Shown: positions 1 through 9,268, counted from the stretch's first letter. The stretch is DNA of 64,000 bases from Ruegeria sp. ANG-R (GCF_000813985.1 NZ_JWLJ01000001.1:670453-734452), one strand, 5' to 3'. Numbers and translations are program-made. The notes: generated by a model from the sequence alone, not told the origin.

Positions 1-2430
1 GATACCATGCGGGGTGCAATTGCCGCGCTTGTCCCCGAGGCGCAGTTTGTCCGGCGCGAGCGGATGTCTCAACTGGTCTATTCCGGGTCGAAGAAGATTA
101 GCCGGATGCCTGCCCGCAGCGCCATCGTCGGGTTTTCGGTCGAGAATGTTTATGCCATTGCCGAATTGCTTCGTCGGCAGAAGGGCGGAGCGGCAGTCGT
201 CATGGGTGCCCTTAGCCCGCGCACAAGGAATGCGCAGGTCGATCTCTACCAGAATGGTGAGGTCGATTATCTCGTGGCTACCGATGCCATCGGCATGGGT
301 CTGAATCTGGATGTGAACCATGTGGCGTTCTCATCCCTTACCAAATTCGACGGTCGCCGTATGCGTCCTTTGGCGCCCAACGAACTGGCCCAGATCGCAG
401 GTCGGGCAGGGCGTGGCATGTCGGATGGCACGTTTGGCGTGACCGGAGAAGCACCGCCGCTGGACGAAGGCGTGGCGCAAGCGATCATGGACAGCCGGTT
501 CACGCCGATGAAAAAGCTGAACTGGCGGAATGCTGCCCTCAGGTTTGGCTCGATCGAGGCGCTCATCGACTCGCTTGAGGTCGGCCCTAACAACGAGCAC
601 CTCATAAAGGCGCGACCAGCAGACGATCTGCACGCGCTGAAATCTCTGTCGCAGGTCACCGAGGTCATAGCGCGCGCCAGCGATGGCCCGTCGGTCCGAT
701 TGCTGTGGGATGTCTGCCGAATCCCTGATTTTCGGGGCATCAGCCACGCCGAACACGCCAGCCTTCTTGAAGTGATTTACGGCCACCTTCACGAGAAGGG
801 GTCAATCCCCGACGATTTCATGGCGCGGCAAATCCGCCGGATCGACCGGACGGATGGGGATATTGATGCACTGTCCAAAAGGTTGGCATATATTCGCACC
901 TGGACATATGTTGCGCAACGAAACGGATGGGTACGTGACGAATCCCATTGGCGTGAGGAAACGCGCACTGTAGAAGACAGGCTGTCAGACGCTCTTCACG
1001 ATCGTTTGACCCAACGATTTGTGGACCGGCGTACATCTGTATTGCTGCGCCGGCTCAAACAGAAGGAGGCCCTTTTGGCCGAAGTAAATGACAAGGGTGA
1101 AGTGACCGTCGAAGGCGAATTCGTCGGTCGTCTGGAAGGGTTCCGGTTTACTCCGGACAAAAGCGCGCAGGGAACCGAGGCGAAAGCTTTGAAATCGGCG
1201 TCTCTGCAAGCACTCGCGCCGCAATTCCATCTGCGTGCCGATCGCTTCTACAACGCGCCCGATACCGAAATTGATTTCACCGATCAGGGTGGCCTGATGT
1301 GGGGCGAGTACGCTGTCGGCAAACTGGTTGCCGGGGCCGAACCTCTCAAGCCCGTGGTCGAGGTTTTTGTTGATGAGGCCGCCGGGCCGGACGTGGAGCA
1401 AAAGGTTCAGCGCCGCCTGCAGCATTTCATCGACCGCAAGGTGGCTGCTCTGTTCGAGCCGCTGCTGAACCTGTCGCGGGATGAAGAGCTGAGCGGTCTG
1501 GCCAAAGGCTTTGCCTTCCGCATGGTCGAGGCGCTGGGCGTGCTGCCTCGCGCAGCTGTCGCGCAAGAGGTCAAGGATCTGGATCAGGACGCCCGTGGCG
1601 CGTTGCGCAAGCACGGCATTCGCTTTGGTCAATTCACCATCTTCATGCCACTGCTGTTGAAACCTGCACCAACGCGCCTGCGTCTGGTTCTCTGGGCACT
1701 GTCAAGCGGCTTGCAGGAGTTTCCCGAAGCGCCACCTCCGGGCCTGGTTACCGTGCCCGTCGCCAAGGACGCGCCGCAGGGTTATGACACCATGTGCGGC
1801 TACCGCGACGCGGGTGAACGTTCGATCCGGATCGACATGCTGGAACGTCTGGCCGACATGTTGCGGTCCGAGGACAGCCGGGGCGGATTCGAAGCCAAGC
1901 CTGATATGTTGTCGATCACCGGTATGACGTTGGATCAGTTCGCTGACCTGATGCAGGGGCTGGGCTACAAGGCCGAACGTGGCGAGCGTGAGAAGGTGAA
2001 GCCAGCACCGGTCGAAACCGTACCCGAAACTACGACAGACGCGCCTGAGCAACCTGTCGCCGAAGATACTCCTGCGCCAGAGGCACCGACCGAAGACGTC
2101 GCGACACCCGCCGAGGCGCCAGCCGAGGCCACCGAAAGCACCGAGGCGGCAGACGAGGCACCCGCTGCGGATGAGCCAGAGGTTGAGGTGTTCTATACCT
2201 TCACTTGGGGTCGCCAGCGCCAGCAAAACCGTGGCCCGCGCCGCGAGCAGGGGCAGGGCAAAGGCAAGCCGCGAGGGAAACCTCAGGACGGTCGCAAGCC
2301 GCAAGGCAAGAAGGGCGGTAAGCCTCAGGGCGCCAAGTCATTCTCGTCACGGCCTCCGAAAAAGGAAAAGGCCATCGATCCCGACAACCCCTTCGCCGCC
2401 GCGCTGATGGGTTTGAAGGACGGCAACTGA
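1..2430 (+). CDS. SUV3-like helicase, C-terminal part (5' end outside window)
   Basis: The reading frame is open to base 1, so the ATG at 7 is internal and the N-terminal ATPase lobe lies upstream of the window. What is visible starts in the second RecA-like lobe: a VATDAIGMGLNLDV motif and then QIAGRAGRG (helicase motif VI, arginine finger) about 130 residues in. This matches the SUV3/Mgs-type RNA helicase family annotated in alphaproteobacteria. A long middle region follows, then an Ala/Pro/Glu-rich acidic stretch (roughly codons 670-730) and a strongly basic Gly/Lys/Arg/Gln tail, typical of a low-complexity RNA-binding extension. The stop is 6 bp before the S4-domain gene, suggesting co-transcription. 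The role in RNA turnover or ribosome biogenesis is inferred. Confidence 0.85.
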   Translation, partial: DTMRGAIAALVPEAQFVRRERMSQLVYSGSKKISRMPARSAIVGFSVENVYAIAELLRRQKGGAAVVMGALSPRTRNAQVDLYQNGEVDYLVATDAIGMGLNLDVNHVAFSSLTKFDGRRMRPLAPNELAQIAGRAGRGMSDGTFGVTGEAPPLDEGVAQAIMDSRFTPMKKLNWRNAALRFGSIEALIDSLEVGPNNEHLIKARPADDLHALKSLSQVTEVIARASDGPSVRLLWDVCRIPDFRGISHAEHASLLEVIYGHLHEKGSIPDDFMARQIRRIDRTDGDIDALSKRLAYIRTWTYVAQRNGWVRDESHWREETRTVEDRLSDALHDRLTQRFVDRRTSVLLRRLKQKEALLAEVNDKGEVTVEGEFVGRLEGFRFTPDKSAQGTEAKALKSASLQALAPQFHLRADRFYNAPDTEIDFTDQGGLMWGEYAVGKLVAGAEPLKPVVEVFVDEAAGPDVEQKVQRRLQHFIDRKVAALFEPLLNLSRDEELSGLAKGFAFRMVEALGVLPRAAVAQEVKDLDQDARGALRKHGIRFGQFTIFMPLLLKPAPTRLRLVLWALSSGLQEFPEAPPPGLVTVPVAKDAPQGYDTMCGYRDAGERSIRIDMLERLADMLRSEDSRGGFEAKPDMLSITGMTLDQFADLMQGLGYKAERGEREKVKPAPVETVPETTTDAPEQPVAEDTPAPEAPTEDVATPAEAPAEATESTEAADEAPAADEPEVEVFYTFTWGRQRQQNRGPRREQGQGKGKPRGKPQDGRKPQGKKGGKPQGAKSFSSRPPKKEKAIDPDNPFAAALMGLKDGN

Positions 2431-2436
2431 TCCGTC

Positions 2437-2802
2437 ATGGATCAGGCCAAGCTGCGGATTGACAAATGGTTGTGGCAGGCGCGGTTCTTCAAGACCCGCA
2501 GCCTGGCCGCCAAACAGGTCAGCGGCGGCCATGTCAGACTAAACGGAAACCGGGTGCTGAAACCAGCGCAGGCCGTGGCACCCGGAGATGTTCTGACCTT
2601 TCCACAGGGGCGGATCATCCGGGTTGTTCGTATCGAAAAACTGGGTGAGCGCCGCGGTCCGGCACCCGAGGCGCAAACATTGTACTTCGATATGACCGAA
2701 AAGAAGGACGCACCGCCCAGAAATCCGGGTTTCGAGGGAAAGGGTCGTCCAACCAAGAAGGATCGCCGCGCGCTTGATCTTTCTCGCACTCCGAAGGGGT
2801 GA
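2437..2802 (+). CDS. S4-domain RNA-binding protein (Hsp15-like)
   Basis: This 121-residue basic protein opens with the S4 fold signature: LRIDKWLWQARFFKTRSLAAK, then GGHVRLNG and a PGDVLTF turn at residues 5-55. That is the layout of Hsp15 (HslR), which in E. coli binds stalled 50S subunits carrying nascent peptidyl-tRNA. The C-terminal third is Lys/Arg-rich (KKDRRALDLSRT). It starts 6 bp after the helicase stop, so the two RNA-associated proteins probably share a transcript. The family call is solid; the exact ribosome-rescue function is taken from the family and not shown here. Confidence 0.85.
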   Translation: MDQAKLRIDKWLWQARFFKTRSLAAKQVSGGHVRLNGNRVLKPAQAVAPGDVLTFPQGRIIRVVRIEKLGERRGPAPEAQTLYFDMTEKKDAPPRNPGFEGKGRPTKKDRRALDLSRTPKG

Positions 2803-2868
2803 TCTTCTCTTGAAGAGGCGGGCAGTCTGAATTAGCTAGACGCTCAAACGCAAACGGAAAGTCCAGCC

Positions 2869-3207
2869 ATGACCTATGTTGTCACCGAAAACTGCATTGC
2901 CTGCAAATATACCGACTGTGTTGAGGTATGCCCGGTGGACTGTTTCTACGAAGGTGAGAACACGCTGGTCATCCACCCCGACGAATGCATCGATTGCGGT
3001 GTGTGCGAGCCTGAATGCCCCGCTGACGCGATCCGCCCTGATACTGAGCCGGGAATGGAGCAATGGGTGGAGTTCAACCGTAAATTCTCGGAGCAATGGC
3101 CAGTGATCGTCACCAAGAAAGATCCGCTGCCCGAGGCCGAAGAGCGGGACGGTGAAGAAGGCAAGATGGAGAAGTATTTCTCTGAAGCACCCGGTGAAGG
3201 TGGCTAA
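2869..3207 (+). CDS. fdxA: 7Fe ferredoxin (3Fe-4S/4Fe-4S)
   Basis: A 112-residue ferredoxin of the FdxA type. The N-terminus has C9, C17 and C21 spaced as in 3Fe-4S sites, with a CPVDCFY motif after them. The 4Fe-4S motif [12 protein letters not shown] follows at about residues 40-51. The C-terminal half is acidic and lacks further cysteines, as usual for seven-iron ferredoxins of alphaproteobacteria. It is a soluble cytoplasmic low-potential electron carrier. It lies between the S4 gene and carD, an arrangement common in Rhodobacteraceae. Confidence 0.93.
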   Translation: MTYVVTENCIACKYTDCVEVCPVDCFYEGENTLVIHPDECIDCGVCEPECPADAIRPDTEPGMEQWVEFNRKFSEQWPVIVTKKDPLPEAEERDGEEGKMEKYFSEAPGEGG

Positions 3208-3303
3208 GCGATTCGCTTGGTCAGTCTTCCCCGCAAAGGGTGAAGATCGACTACAAGTGTCAGATAACAAAGTGCTTTCGGGCAGTTTGTGACGAGCGCT
3301 CTT

Positions 3304-3330
3304 TTGAGTGTCGCATTTTTGTGATATACT
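3304..3330 (+). promoter_or_regulatory. candidate sigma-70 promoter of carD
   Basis: TTGAGT (3304-3309) and TATACT (3325-3330) are separated by 15 bases, slightly shorter than ideal; shifting the -35 by one base to TTTGAG gives 16. The region around it is the most A/T-rich part of the gap between fdxA and carD. If used, transcription would start near 3337 and give carD a leader of about 155 nt. Confidence 0.4.
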
Positions 3331-3348
3331 AACCCCTGAATGATGACT

Positions 3349-3471
3349 GAGATTGGGATACGCTCCGTAAGTATGCTCGCTTTGGAGTTCTAATTTTATG
3401 ACAACGCAGCCGCCTGACGGGGCCGACCAAGGCCACGGATGGGGCGTTTTGTCGTCTCGTATCCCGGTCTC
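3349..3471 (+). promoter_or_regulatory. candidate structured leader RNA upstream of carD
   Basis: Bases 3349-3362 (GAGATTGGGATACG) can pair along all 14 positions with 3458-3471 (CGTATCCCGGTCTC), with two G-U wobbles. The enclosed 95 nt contain smaller complementary pieces (CTCC 3363-3366 with GGAG 3384-3387; repeated GGCC blocks). The closing arm ends seven bases before the carD ribosome-binding site AAGGA (3478-3482). A 38-codon frame (3398-3514) begins inside the loop and overlaps the carD start. I do not recognise a known riboswitch class. The pairing is seen; the regulatory role is inferred. Confidence 0.35.
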
Positions 3472-3491
3472 GCAACCAAGGATGAATCTGA

Positions 3492-4007
3492 ATGTCGAAG
3501 TCGAAAAAGCTTGAGTTCCGCCCGAACGATTATGTCGTCTACCCGGCTCATGGCGTAGGTCAGATCGTATCGATCGAAGAGCAGGAAGTCGCAGGCTTCT
3601 CGCTTGAGCTGTTCGTGATCTCTTTTGAAAAAGACAAGATGACCCTGCGCGTGCCGACCAACAAGGTCACCGAATCCGGCCTGCGTTCGCTCAGCTCACC
3701 TGATGTGATCAGCCAGGCGATGAAAACGCTGAAGGGCAAGGCCAAGGTTAAACGCGCCATGTGGTCGCGCCGGGCGCAGGAATATGAGCAAAAGATCAAC
3801 TCGGGTGATCTGATCTCGATCGCCGAAGTGGTCCGCGACCTGCACCGCACAGATGACCAGCGCGAGCAGAGCTATTCGGAACGTCAGCTCTATGAGGCCG
3901 CGCTTGAGCGTCTGACCCGCGAGGTCGCTGCCGTATCCGGTGCGGATGAAATCTCGGCAGCCAAGCAGGTTGACGAGGTACTGACCTCACGCGCCGCCGC
4001 TGCCTGA
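3492..4007 (+). CDS. carD: CarD-family transcriptional regulator
   Basis: A 171-residue protein with the CarD/TRCF RNA polymerase-interacting domain at the N-terminus (DYVVYPAHGVGQIVSIEEQEV, residues 13-33) and a helical C-terminal DNA-binding region. CarD binds the beta subunit of RNA polymerase and stabilises open complexes at rRNA and other promoters; in alphaproteobacteria it replaces some functions of strong -35/-10 promoters. The start is supported by AAGGA 9 bases upstream. A clear intrinsic terminator follows the stop, so carD is probably monocistronic or the end of its transcript. Confidence 0.95.
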   Translation: MSKSKKLEFRPNDYVVYPAHGVGQIVSIEEQEVAGFSLELFVISFEKDKMTLRVPTNKVTESGLRSLSSPDVISQAMKTLKGKAKVKRAMWSRRAQEYEQKINSGDLISIAEVVRDLHRTDDQREQSYSERQLYEAALERLTREVAAVSGADEISAAKQVDEVLTSRAAAA

Positions 4008-4027
4008 TCACGGGCACAACCAGGTTC

Positions 4028-4056
4028 AAAGCCGCTCCGTCATCGGGGCGGCTTTT
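4028..4056 (+). terminator. intrinsic terminator after carD
   Basis: AAAGCCGC ... GCGGCTTTTTT: an 8-bp G/C-rich stem with a 12-nt loop (itself partly paired) followed directly by a run of six T. It lies 20 bases after the carD stop. Confidence 0.85.
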
Positions 4057-4131
4057 TTCGTGAGCCAACGTTTGGTACCGTGATGGCTTGAGGGTATTTC
4101 TTATTCATAAATAAGAGGATGCGGGACCAGG

Positions 4132-4893
4132 ATGAAGCAGGCTGTAAAGTTCCTATACATCAGCCACGACCCGATTTCCGTCTGGTTTCGGTATGGTCTG
4201 ATCCTGTTCGATATCGCGACCATCGTGTTCTTTGTCGCCACTGCGCATATCCCGCATGGTCCCGGCCTCACGGTGGCGAGTATCGGCGTTGGCGTGCTAA
4301 TTCTGATGGATTTTTCGGCCCGGTTGTGGATCGCGAAGGATCGTTGGAAGCTGCTATGCAAGATATACACACTGGCTGATATCGTTGTTATTGCTTCGCT
4401 TTTTCTAGATCCGTTCCTGACCGGAAATCTGGCGTTTCTGCGAATATTGCGCGCCCTGCGCCTTATTCACTCCTATCATCTGCTGCGGGACTTGCGACGA
4501 GACAGCAGGTTTTTCCGCACCCATGAGGACGCGGTGATTGCGGCGATCAATCTGCTGGTCTTTGTCTTCGCGACCTCGACTGCAGTGCTGGTCTTTTTTG
4601 TGCCTGAGGATTCACAGACGCCCTATATAGATGCGCTGTATTTCACGATGGCCACTCTGACGACCACGGGGTTTGGCGATATCACTTTGACGACACCGGC
4701 GGGAAAGCTGTTCTCGGTATTCATCATGGTGGTGGGCGTGGCGCTGTTCGTGCGACTGGCACAGGCGATTTTCATGCCTCAGAAAGTGCGTTACAAATGC
4801 CCAAGTTGCGGGCTGTTCCGTCACGACCCTGACGCCGTGCATTGCAAACATTGTGGTGCGACACTGAGGATCGAGACCGGAGGGGCTGGTTAG
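4132..4893 (+). CDS. voltage-gated-type potassium channel with C-terminal zinc ribbon
   Basis: A 253-residue membrane protein with the six-segment ion-transporter layout: S1-S3 within residues 20-95, an arginine-bearing S4-like segment at 104-124, and a pore with the selectivity filter TTTGFGD at 177-183, followed by S6. After S6 the protein carries a short zinc-ribbon-like tail, C223xxC226...C238xxC241, in place of a usual RCK domain. The filter reads GFG rather than GYG, which is accepted by many K+ channels. The start follows a purine-rich GGGACCAGG. It converges on cobS with a 4-bp overlap. Potassium selectivity is inferred from the filter. Confidence 0.85.
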   Translation: MKQAVKFLYISHDPISVWFRYGLILFDIATIVFFVATAHIPHGPGLTVASIGVGVLILMDFSARLWIAKDRWKLLCKIYTLADIVVIASLFLDPFLTGNLAFLRILRALRLIHSYHLLRDLRRDSRFFRTHEDAVIAAINLLVFVFATSTAVLVFFVPEDSQTPYIDALYFTMATLTTTGFGDITLTTPAGKLFSVFIMVVGVALFVRLAQAIFMPQKVRYKCPSCGLFRHDPDAVHCKHCGATLRIETGGAG

Positions 4894-5654
4894 ATCAGGG
4901 CCGCAAGCGCCAGGAGAAAGGTGATTTCACCCACCTGTTGCGTTGCTCCCAGAATGTCTCCGGTCTGGCCGCCAATCTTGGCTTTGGCGATCCGGGCTAC
5001 GATCCCGCCGGCAATCATCGCAAAAAGCATAGGGGCGAAAGCGAGGCTACCGAGCAAAACCAGAGAAAGCAGTGCCGCCAGCACAAGACCGGCCAGAACT
5101 GTAGGCAAAGGTGGAGCACCGACCGAATGGCTCAGCCCGGTTTGCCGGGCATTCGGAAGTAACGTCATGAGGGCGGGCATCAGAGCGCGTGAGAACACAC
5201 AAGCTGCCAACACACCCGTCAGCATCCCCGCACCAAGAAGGGTGGCAATGGCGGCGATGCGCAGGAGTTGCGACAGCAGCAGTGCCAGCACGCCGTAGGT
5301 GCCAATATGGCTGTCTTTCATGATCTCCAGTCGCCGCTCAGCCGAGAAACCACCCCATAACCCATCGACGGTGTCGGCCAGTCCGTCTTCATGCATGGCG
5401 CCCGTGACAATGATCAGCGTTGCAACCAGCAGGCTTGCAGCCGCAAAGGTGGGTAACTGCACCCAGATCGCAATCCATGCGACTCCACACGCAAGAGCGC
5501 CAACGATAAGACCGGCGAGGGGAAAGGCCCAAGCGGCGCGTGCTTGCCGGGCGAAACTGGCTTCGGGCAGTTTTGGCAGCGGCAGACGGGTCAGCAGGAC
5601 CAAAGCCACGGGGATATCCCAGCGGGAAAACAGGGCGGTGTCGTTTTTGTTCAC
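4890..5654 (-). CDS. cobS: adenosylcobinamide-GDP ribazoletransferase
   Basis: CobS joins alpha-ribazole phosphate to adenosylcobinamide-GDP, the last assembly step of cobalamin, at the inner membrane. The 254-residue product is very hydrophobic, with [16 protein letters not shown] at about residues 90-105, the conserved acidic motif of the family. The frame is open further upstream to 5846, but that extension would overlap cobT and is not CobS-like; the GTG at 5654 ([12 protein letters not shown]) gives the family length and has AAAGG upstream. It is divergent from cobT, 79 bp apart, so one intergenic region serves both lower-ligand genes. Confidence 0.92.
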   Translation of the reverse strand: MNKNDTALFSRWDIPVALVLLTRLPLPKLPEASFARQARAAWAFPLAGLIVGALACGVAWIAIWVQLPTFAAASLLVATLIIVTGAMHEDGLADTVDGLWGGFSAERRLEIMKDSHIGTYGVLALLLSQLLRIAAIATLLGAGMLTGVLAACVFSRALMPALMTLLPNARQTGLSHSVGAPPLPTVLAGLVLAALLSLVLLGSLAFAPMLFAMIAGGIVARIAKAKIGGQTGDILGATQQVGEITFLLALAALI

Positions 5655-5733
5655 TCCCAGGCCTTTCCGGGTCTTGTTGATGTGCCAGCATTGGTTAAAC
5701 ACACAGGACCACTCTGATGCAACGAGGCTTTCA

Positions 5734-6744
5734 ATGCTGCCCGAACTCACCGACCTGAACAGTTTCCGCAATGCGCTGGCCGATGCGCCCGGACCAGACC
5801 CGTCAGCGGTAAATGGTGCTGAAGAGCGAAATGGCCAGTTGACCAAACCGCCCGGAGCGCTGGGGCGGCTTGAAGATCTGGCGATCTGGTACGCTGGCTG
5901 GCGCGGGGATGCGCGGCCTCAGATCACTGCACCTCAGGTCATCGTGTTCGCTGGTAATCACGGGGTGACGGCTCAGGGCGTTTCAGCTTTCCCGCCAGAG
6001 GTAACGGTGCAGATGGTCATGAATTTCGAACATGGCGGCGCCGCGATCAACCAGCTTGCCAAAGCCGCAGGCGCGAAGATGGACGTACACGCGCTTGATC
6101 TGGAGCGCCCGACAGCGGATTTCACACAAGGCCCGGCGATGAGCGAGGACGAGTTGCTACAGGCCCTTCGCACCGGCTGGCAGGCGGTTGATCCGAGCGC
6201 TGATCTGCTGGTTGTCGGAGAGATGGGGATCGGCAACACAACCCCGGCCGCGGCCATCGCTTGCGCACTGTTCGGTGGCGAAGCCGCCGACTGGACCGGG
6301 CGCGGAACCGGAGTGGATGATGCCGGATTAGCCAATAAAACCCGTGTCGTTGCGGAAGGTGTTGCCCTGCACGGTCAGGGCGATGGCCTTCATATCCTGC
6401 GCTGTCTGGGCGGGCGCGAGATTGCGGCCATGGCGGGGGCCATTGCTGCGGCCCGCGTATTGCGCATTCCGGTCATCCTAGACGGTTTCATTTGCACCGC
6501 TGCGGCAGCTTGTCTGGCGCAACTATCAGGCGCCGCACTCGATCATACCATTGCGGGCCACCAAAGCGCTGAGGGCGCTCATGCGGCGATGCTGAGCAAG
6601 CTGGGCAAGGAACCGTTGCTCAGCCTCGGCTTGCGATTGGGCGAGGGTTCTGGCGGGGCGCTGGCGATCAACATCCTGAAAAGCGCGGTGGCCTGCCATT
6701 CAGGCATGGCGACCTTTGCCGAAGCCGGTGTCTCGGACGGCTAA
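5734..6744 (+). CDS. cobT: nicotinate-nucleotide--dimethylbenzimidazole phosphoribosyltransferase
   Basis: CobT makes alpha-ribazole phosphate from nicotinate mononucleotide and a benzimidazole, supplying the CobS substrate. The product is 336 residues, the usual length, with [13 protein letters not shown] near the N-terminus, [20 protein letters not shown] and the C-terminal [10 protein letters not shown], whose Glu is the family's catalytic base. The open frame extends upstream to 5299, antisense to cobS; the ATG at 5734 with AGG 9 bases upstream is the natural start. Confidence 0.95.
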   Translation: MLPELTDLNSFRNALADAPGPDPSAVNGAEERNGQLTKPPGALGRLEDLAIWYAGWRGDARPQITAPQVIVFAGNHGVTAQGVSAFPPEVTVQMVMNFEHGGAAINQLAKAAGAKMDVHALDLERPTADFTQGPAMSEDELLQALRTGWQAVDPSADLLVVGEMGIGNTTPAAAIACALFGGEAADWTGRGTGVDDAGLANKTRVVAEGVALHGQGDGLHILRCLGGREIAAMAGAIAAARVLRIPVILDGFICTAAAACLAQLSGAALDHTIAGHQSAEGAHAAMLSKLGKEPLLSLGLRLGEGSGGALAINILKSAVACHSGMATFAEAGVSDG

Positions 6745-6761
6745 GCCGGGTGTCAGGAGGG

Positions 6762-8645
6762 TCACGCCGACTTCTTGGCGTGTTCCTCTGCCAGCTCCAG
6801 TAGCGCGGTTTCCAGATCTTTTTCCAGTTGCCGCGCCCGCTCGATGTATTTCTTGTTCTCGGCCGTCGGCATTCCGGGTATCCAAAGCTCGGCCAGTTCG
6901 CGTACCGACCCCCGGTCATGATGGTAAAAGGTCTGTTCGGCCTGCGCGGCCTCATATTCGCTGAGGCCGATATTCTCCAGAACATAACGTCCGGCGCGCA
7001 GCGATCCGTCGAACATCTCTCGCACGATGTCATTCGCACCCGCCTGATAGAGCTCGTACACGTGGTTGCGGTCTCGGGCGCGGGCGATGATGTGCAGGTC
7101 GGGCCGCTGGCGGCGGGCATATCCGACCAGACGGGTGACTTGCTTATAATCATCCATAGCCGCGACCAGAACGGCAGCTTTTTCGATCCCGGCGGCGCGC
7201 AGCAGCTCGGGGCGTGTCGGATCGCCCAGGAAACCTTTCACGCCGAACCGCCGCATAAGCTGGATGGTTTCAATGTCATGATCCAGAACCACGGTCTTGA
7301 AGCCGCTGGCCTGCACCAGGCGGTTGACGATCTGACCAAAGCGTCCAATTCCCGCGATGATGACCGGACCTCTTTCGTCGATCTCGTCCGGTTCGACCTG
7401 CGGTTTGCTGTCTCTGGCGTAGCGGGTAAGCAAGTCGTAGAGGATGAACAGAAGTGGTGTGATCAGCATCGTCAGGGCGATAATCATCAGAAGTTTTTGG
7501 GACAGGCCCGGCGGAATCACGTTCTGCTGCGTTGAGAACGCCAGCAGGACAAAACCGAACTCACCGGCTTGGGCCAGCCCCAGCGTGAAAAGCCAGTGAT
7601 CGCGGCCGCGCAGCTTGAAGGCACGCCCGACGATGAACAGGATGATGCCTTTGGCCAGAATGACCAGCAGGGCCAGACCGATCAGATCAAACGGATCAGC
7701 GAAGAAATACCCCACATCAATTCCGGCGCCGACAGTGATGAAGAACAAACCCAGCAAAAGCCCCTTGAAGGGCTCAAGGTCGCTCTCCATCTCATGCCGG
7801 AATTCCGAGCTGGCCAGAACGACGCCCGCCAGAAACGCGCCCAGGGCAGGGGAAAGGCCCACCAGCGTCATCAGGAACGAGATGCCGACCACGATCATCA
7901 GCGCCAGCGCCGTGTACATCTCGCGCAGGCGTGTGGCGTGGATGAACCGGAACAGGGGACGGGTCAGGTAAATGCCCGCCAGTACGACGAAGGCGACCGC
8001 TCCGATGGTTACAAGCGTGACCGCCCAGCCGGGCAACCCTTCGACCAATGACAGCGTGGCGTGATGATCCGCACCGTGGGCCGCACCAACGCCCCGATTG
8101 ATCGAGCCATCGTCTTCAATTTGGATGCTTGCAGGTAGTGCCAGGAGCGGCAGGAAGGCAAGAATCGGGATCACGGCAATGTCTTGCGTCAGCAGGACCG
8201 AGAAGGTTGCCCTCCCGCCGTTTGTTTGCATCAGCCCCTTTTCGGACAGGGTCTGCAGCACGATCGCCGTCGAGGACAGAGATAGGGTAAGCCCTACCGC
8301 CAGCGCCACCGACCATGCGTGCCCGGCATAAAATGCCACTGCGGCGATGGCGGCGGTCGACAGGGCGACCTGCAGCCCTCCGAGGCCCAGCAGCTTGTCT
8401 CGCATATCCCAGAGGGCGCGCGGCTCCAACTCGAGCCCGATAAGGAACAGCATCATGACAACGCCGAATTCGGCGACATGTTGCAGGCTTTCGGTTTCGG
8501 CCCCGACAAGACCCAGAATGGGTCCGATGGCAATGCCCGCCGCCAGATACCCCAGAACTGACCCCAACCCCAGGCGCGCCGATAAAGGTACGGCAATCAC
8601 CGCCGCTGCCAGATAGATTGATGCCTGATAAAGGAACTCATTCAT
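6762..8645 (-). CDS. CPA2-family monovalent cation:proton antiporter (Kef-type)
   Basis: A 627-residue protein. Residues 1 to about 390 form a 12-13 segment Na+/H+ exchanger domain, including LGYLAAGIAIGP and GLELEPRALW. The C-terminal part is a TrkA-N/RCK domain with the Rossmann signature GPVIIAGIGRFGQIV, followed by VVLDHD and a charged helical tail ending in EEHAKKSA. This is the KefB/KefC-like arrangement in which nucleotide or glutathione adduct binding gates K+ efflux. No KefF/KefG partner is adjacent, so glutathione gating is uncertain. The ATG has AGGAAAG upstream. Confidence 0.9.
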   Translation of the reverse strand: MNEFLYQASIYLAAAVIAVPLSARLGLGSVLGYLAAGIAIGPILGLVGAETESLQHVAEFGVVMMLFLIGLELEPRALWDMRDKLLGLGGLQVALSTAAIAAVAFYAGHAWSVALAVGLTLSLSSTAIVLQTLSEKGLMQTNGGRATFSVLLTQDIAVIPILAFLPLLALPASIQIEDDGSINRGVGAAHGADHHATLSLVEGLPGWAVTLVTIGAVAFVVLAGIYLTRPLFRFIHATRLREMYTALALMIVVGISFLMTLVGLSPALGAFLAGVVLASSEFRHEMESDLEPFKGLLLGLFFITVGAGIDVGYFFADPFDLIGLALLVILAKGIILFIVGRAFKLRGRDHWLFTLGLAQAGEFGFVLLAFSTQQNVIPPGLSQKLLMIIALTMLITPLLFILYDLLTRYARDSKPQVEPDEIDERGPVIIAGIGRFGQIVNRLVQASGFKTVVLDHDIETIQLMRRFGVKGFLGDPTRPELLRAAGIEKAAVLVAAMDDYKQVTRLVGYARRQRPDLHIIARARDRNHVYELYQAGANDIVREMFDGSLRAGRYVLENIGLSEYEAAQAEQTFYHHDRGSVRELAELWIPGMPTAENKKYIERARQLEKDLETALLELAEEHAKKSA

Positions 8646-8665
8646 TATCGTTCTTTCCTGTGCGC

Positions 8666-9154
8666 TCAGGTCGGGAGCGGAGCGTCGCGTTTCAATTGGT
8701 CCATCACGATCTGGCTTTGGACCCGTGCCACTGCAGGATGGGGCAGGATCACCTCGTGAAGCAAGCTGTTGAGCGCTGGCAGATCGTCACAATAGACATG
8801 AAGCAGGTAATCAGCCTCTCCGGTCATCGTCCAGGCGCTGCTGATTTCGGGGCGGGTGTTGACCATACGGGCGAAACTGGCGGATTGCTCCGGGCCGTGC
8901 GTCCCCAAATGCACCTGAATGAACCCCTGTACCTGCAGCCCCAGCTTCAGCGGGTCCAGCCGGGCGGTGTATCCGGTGATATAGCCTTCGGCTTCCAGTC
9001 GCTGGCGGCGGCGGCCCGCCTGGCTGGCGGACAGGTTCAACATCTCGCCCAGCTGATGCGCCGTCAGGTGCGCGTTTTTCTGTAAAGCGGACAATAGCCG
9101 TGTATCTGTTGCATCGAGCACGTGCGGATATTCTCCATTTTTTATTCGATACAT
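8666..9154 (-). CDS. Lrp/AsnC-family transcriptional regulator
   Basis: A 162-residue regulator with an N-terminal helix-turn-helix (LLSALQKNAHLTAHQLGEML, then RRRQRLEAEGYI) and a C-terminal RAM/AsnC ligand-binding domain (TGEADYLLHVYCDDLPAL). A GTG at 9121 (VLDATDTRLL), with GGAG upstream, would give 151 residues, closer to the family norm, and may be the true start. It is divergent from hppD, so control of tyrosine catabolism by an aromatic amino acid is the natural guess. Confidence 0.88.
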   Translation of the reverse strand: MYRIKNGEYPHVLDATDTRLLSALQKNAHLTAHQLGEMLNLSASQAGRRRQRLEAEGYITGYTARLDPLKLGLQVQGFIQVHLGTHGPEQSASFARMVNTRPEISSAWTMTGEADYLLHVYCDDLPALNSLLHEVILPHPAVARVQSQIVMDQLKRDAPLPT

Positions 9155-9208
9155 GCGGAATTTACGCGCTTAGACTTAGTTTACACGAAAACAACGCGCA
9201 GAAACAGC

Positions 9209-9236
9209 GCTGATTAAGGCGTATTTTTGAATCAGC
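9209..9236. promoter_or_regulatory. inverted repeat between lrp-type gene and hppD
   Basis: GCTGATT (9209-9215) and AATCAGC (9230-9236) form perfect 7-base arms with a 14-base A/T-rich centre. The site is 33 bases before the hppD ATG and about 55-80 bases from the regulator start, the right place for an operator of the divergent Lrp-type protein. No T-run follows, so a terminator is unlikely. Confidence 0.35.
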
Positions 9237-9268
9237 AAAGAAATTCCTGTTTTCCAAGGAGACGCGCC

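Noticed and set aside
985-1632. Long reverse-strand reading frame inside the helicase
   Set aside because: It is antisense to a well-conserved coding sequence, has no recognisable domain, and reflects third-position G/C bias.
5655-5733. Cobalamin riboswitch between cobS and cobT
   Set aside because: The 79-bp gap is too short and lacks the B12-box sequence.
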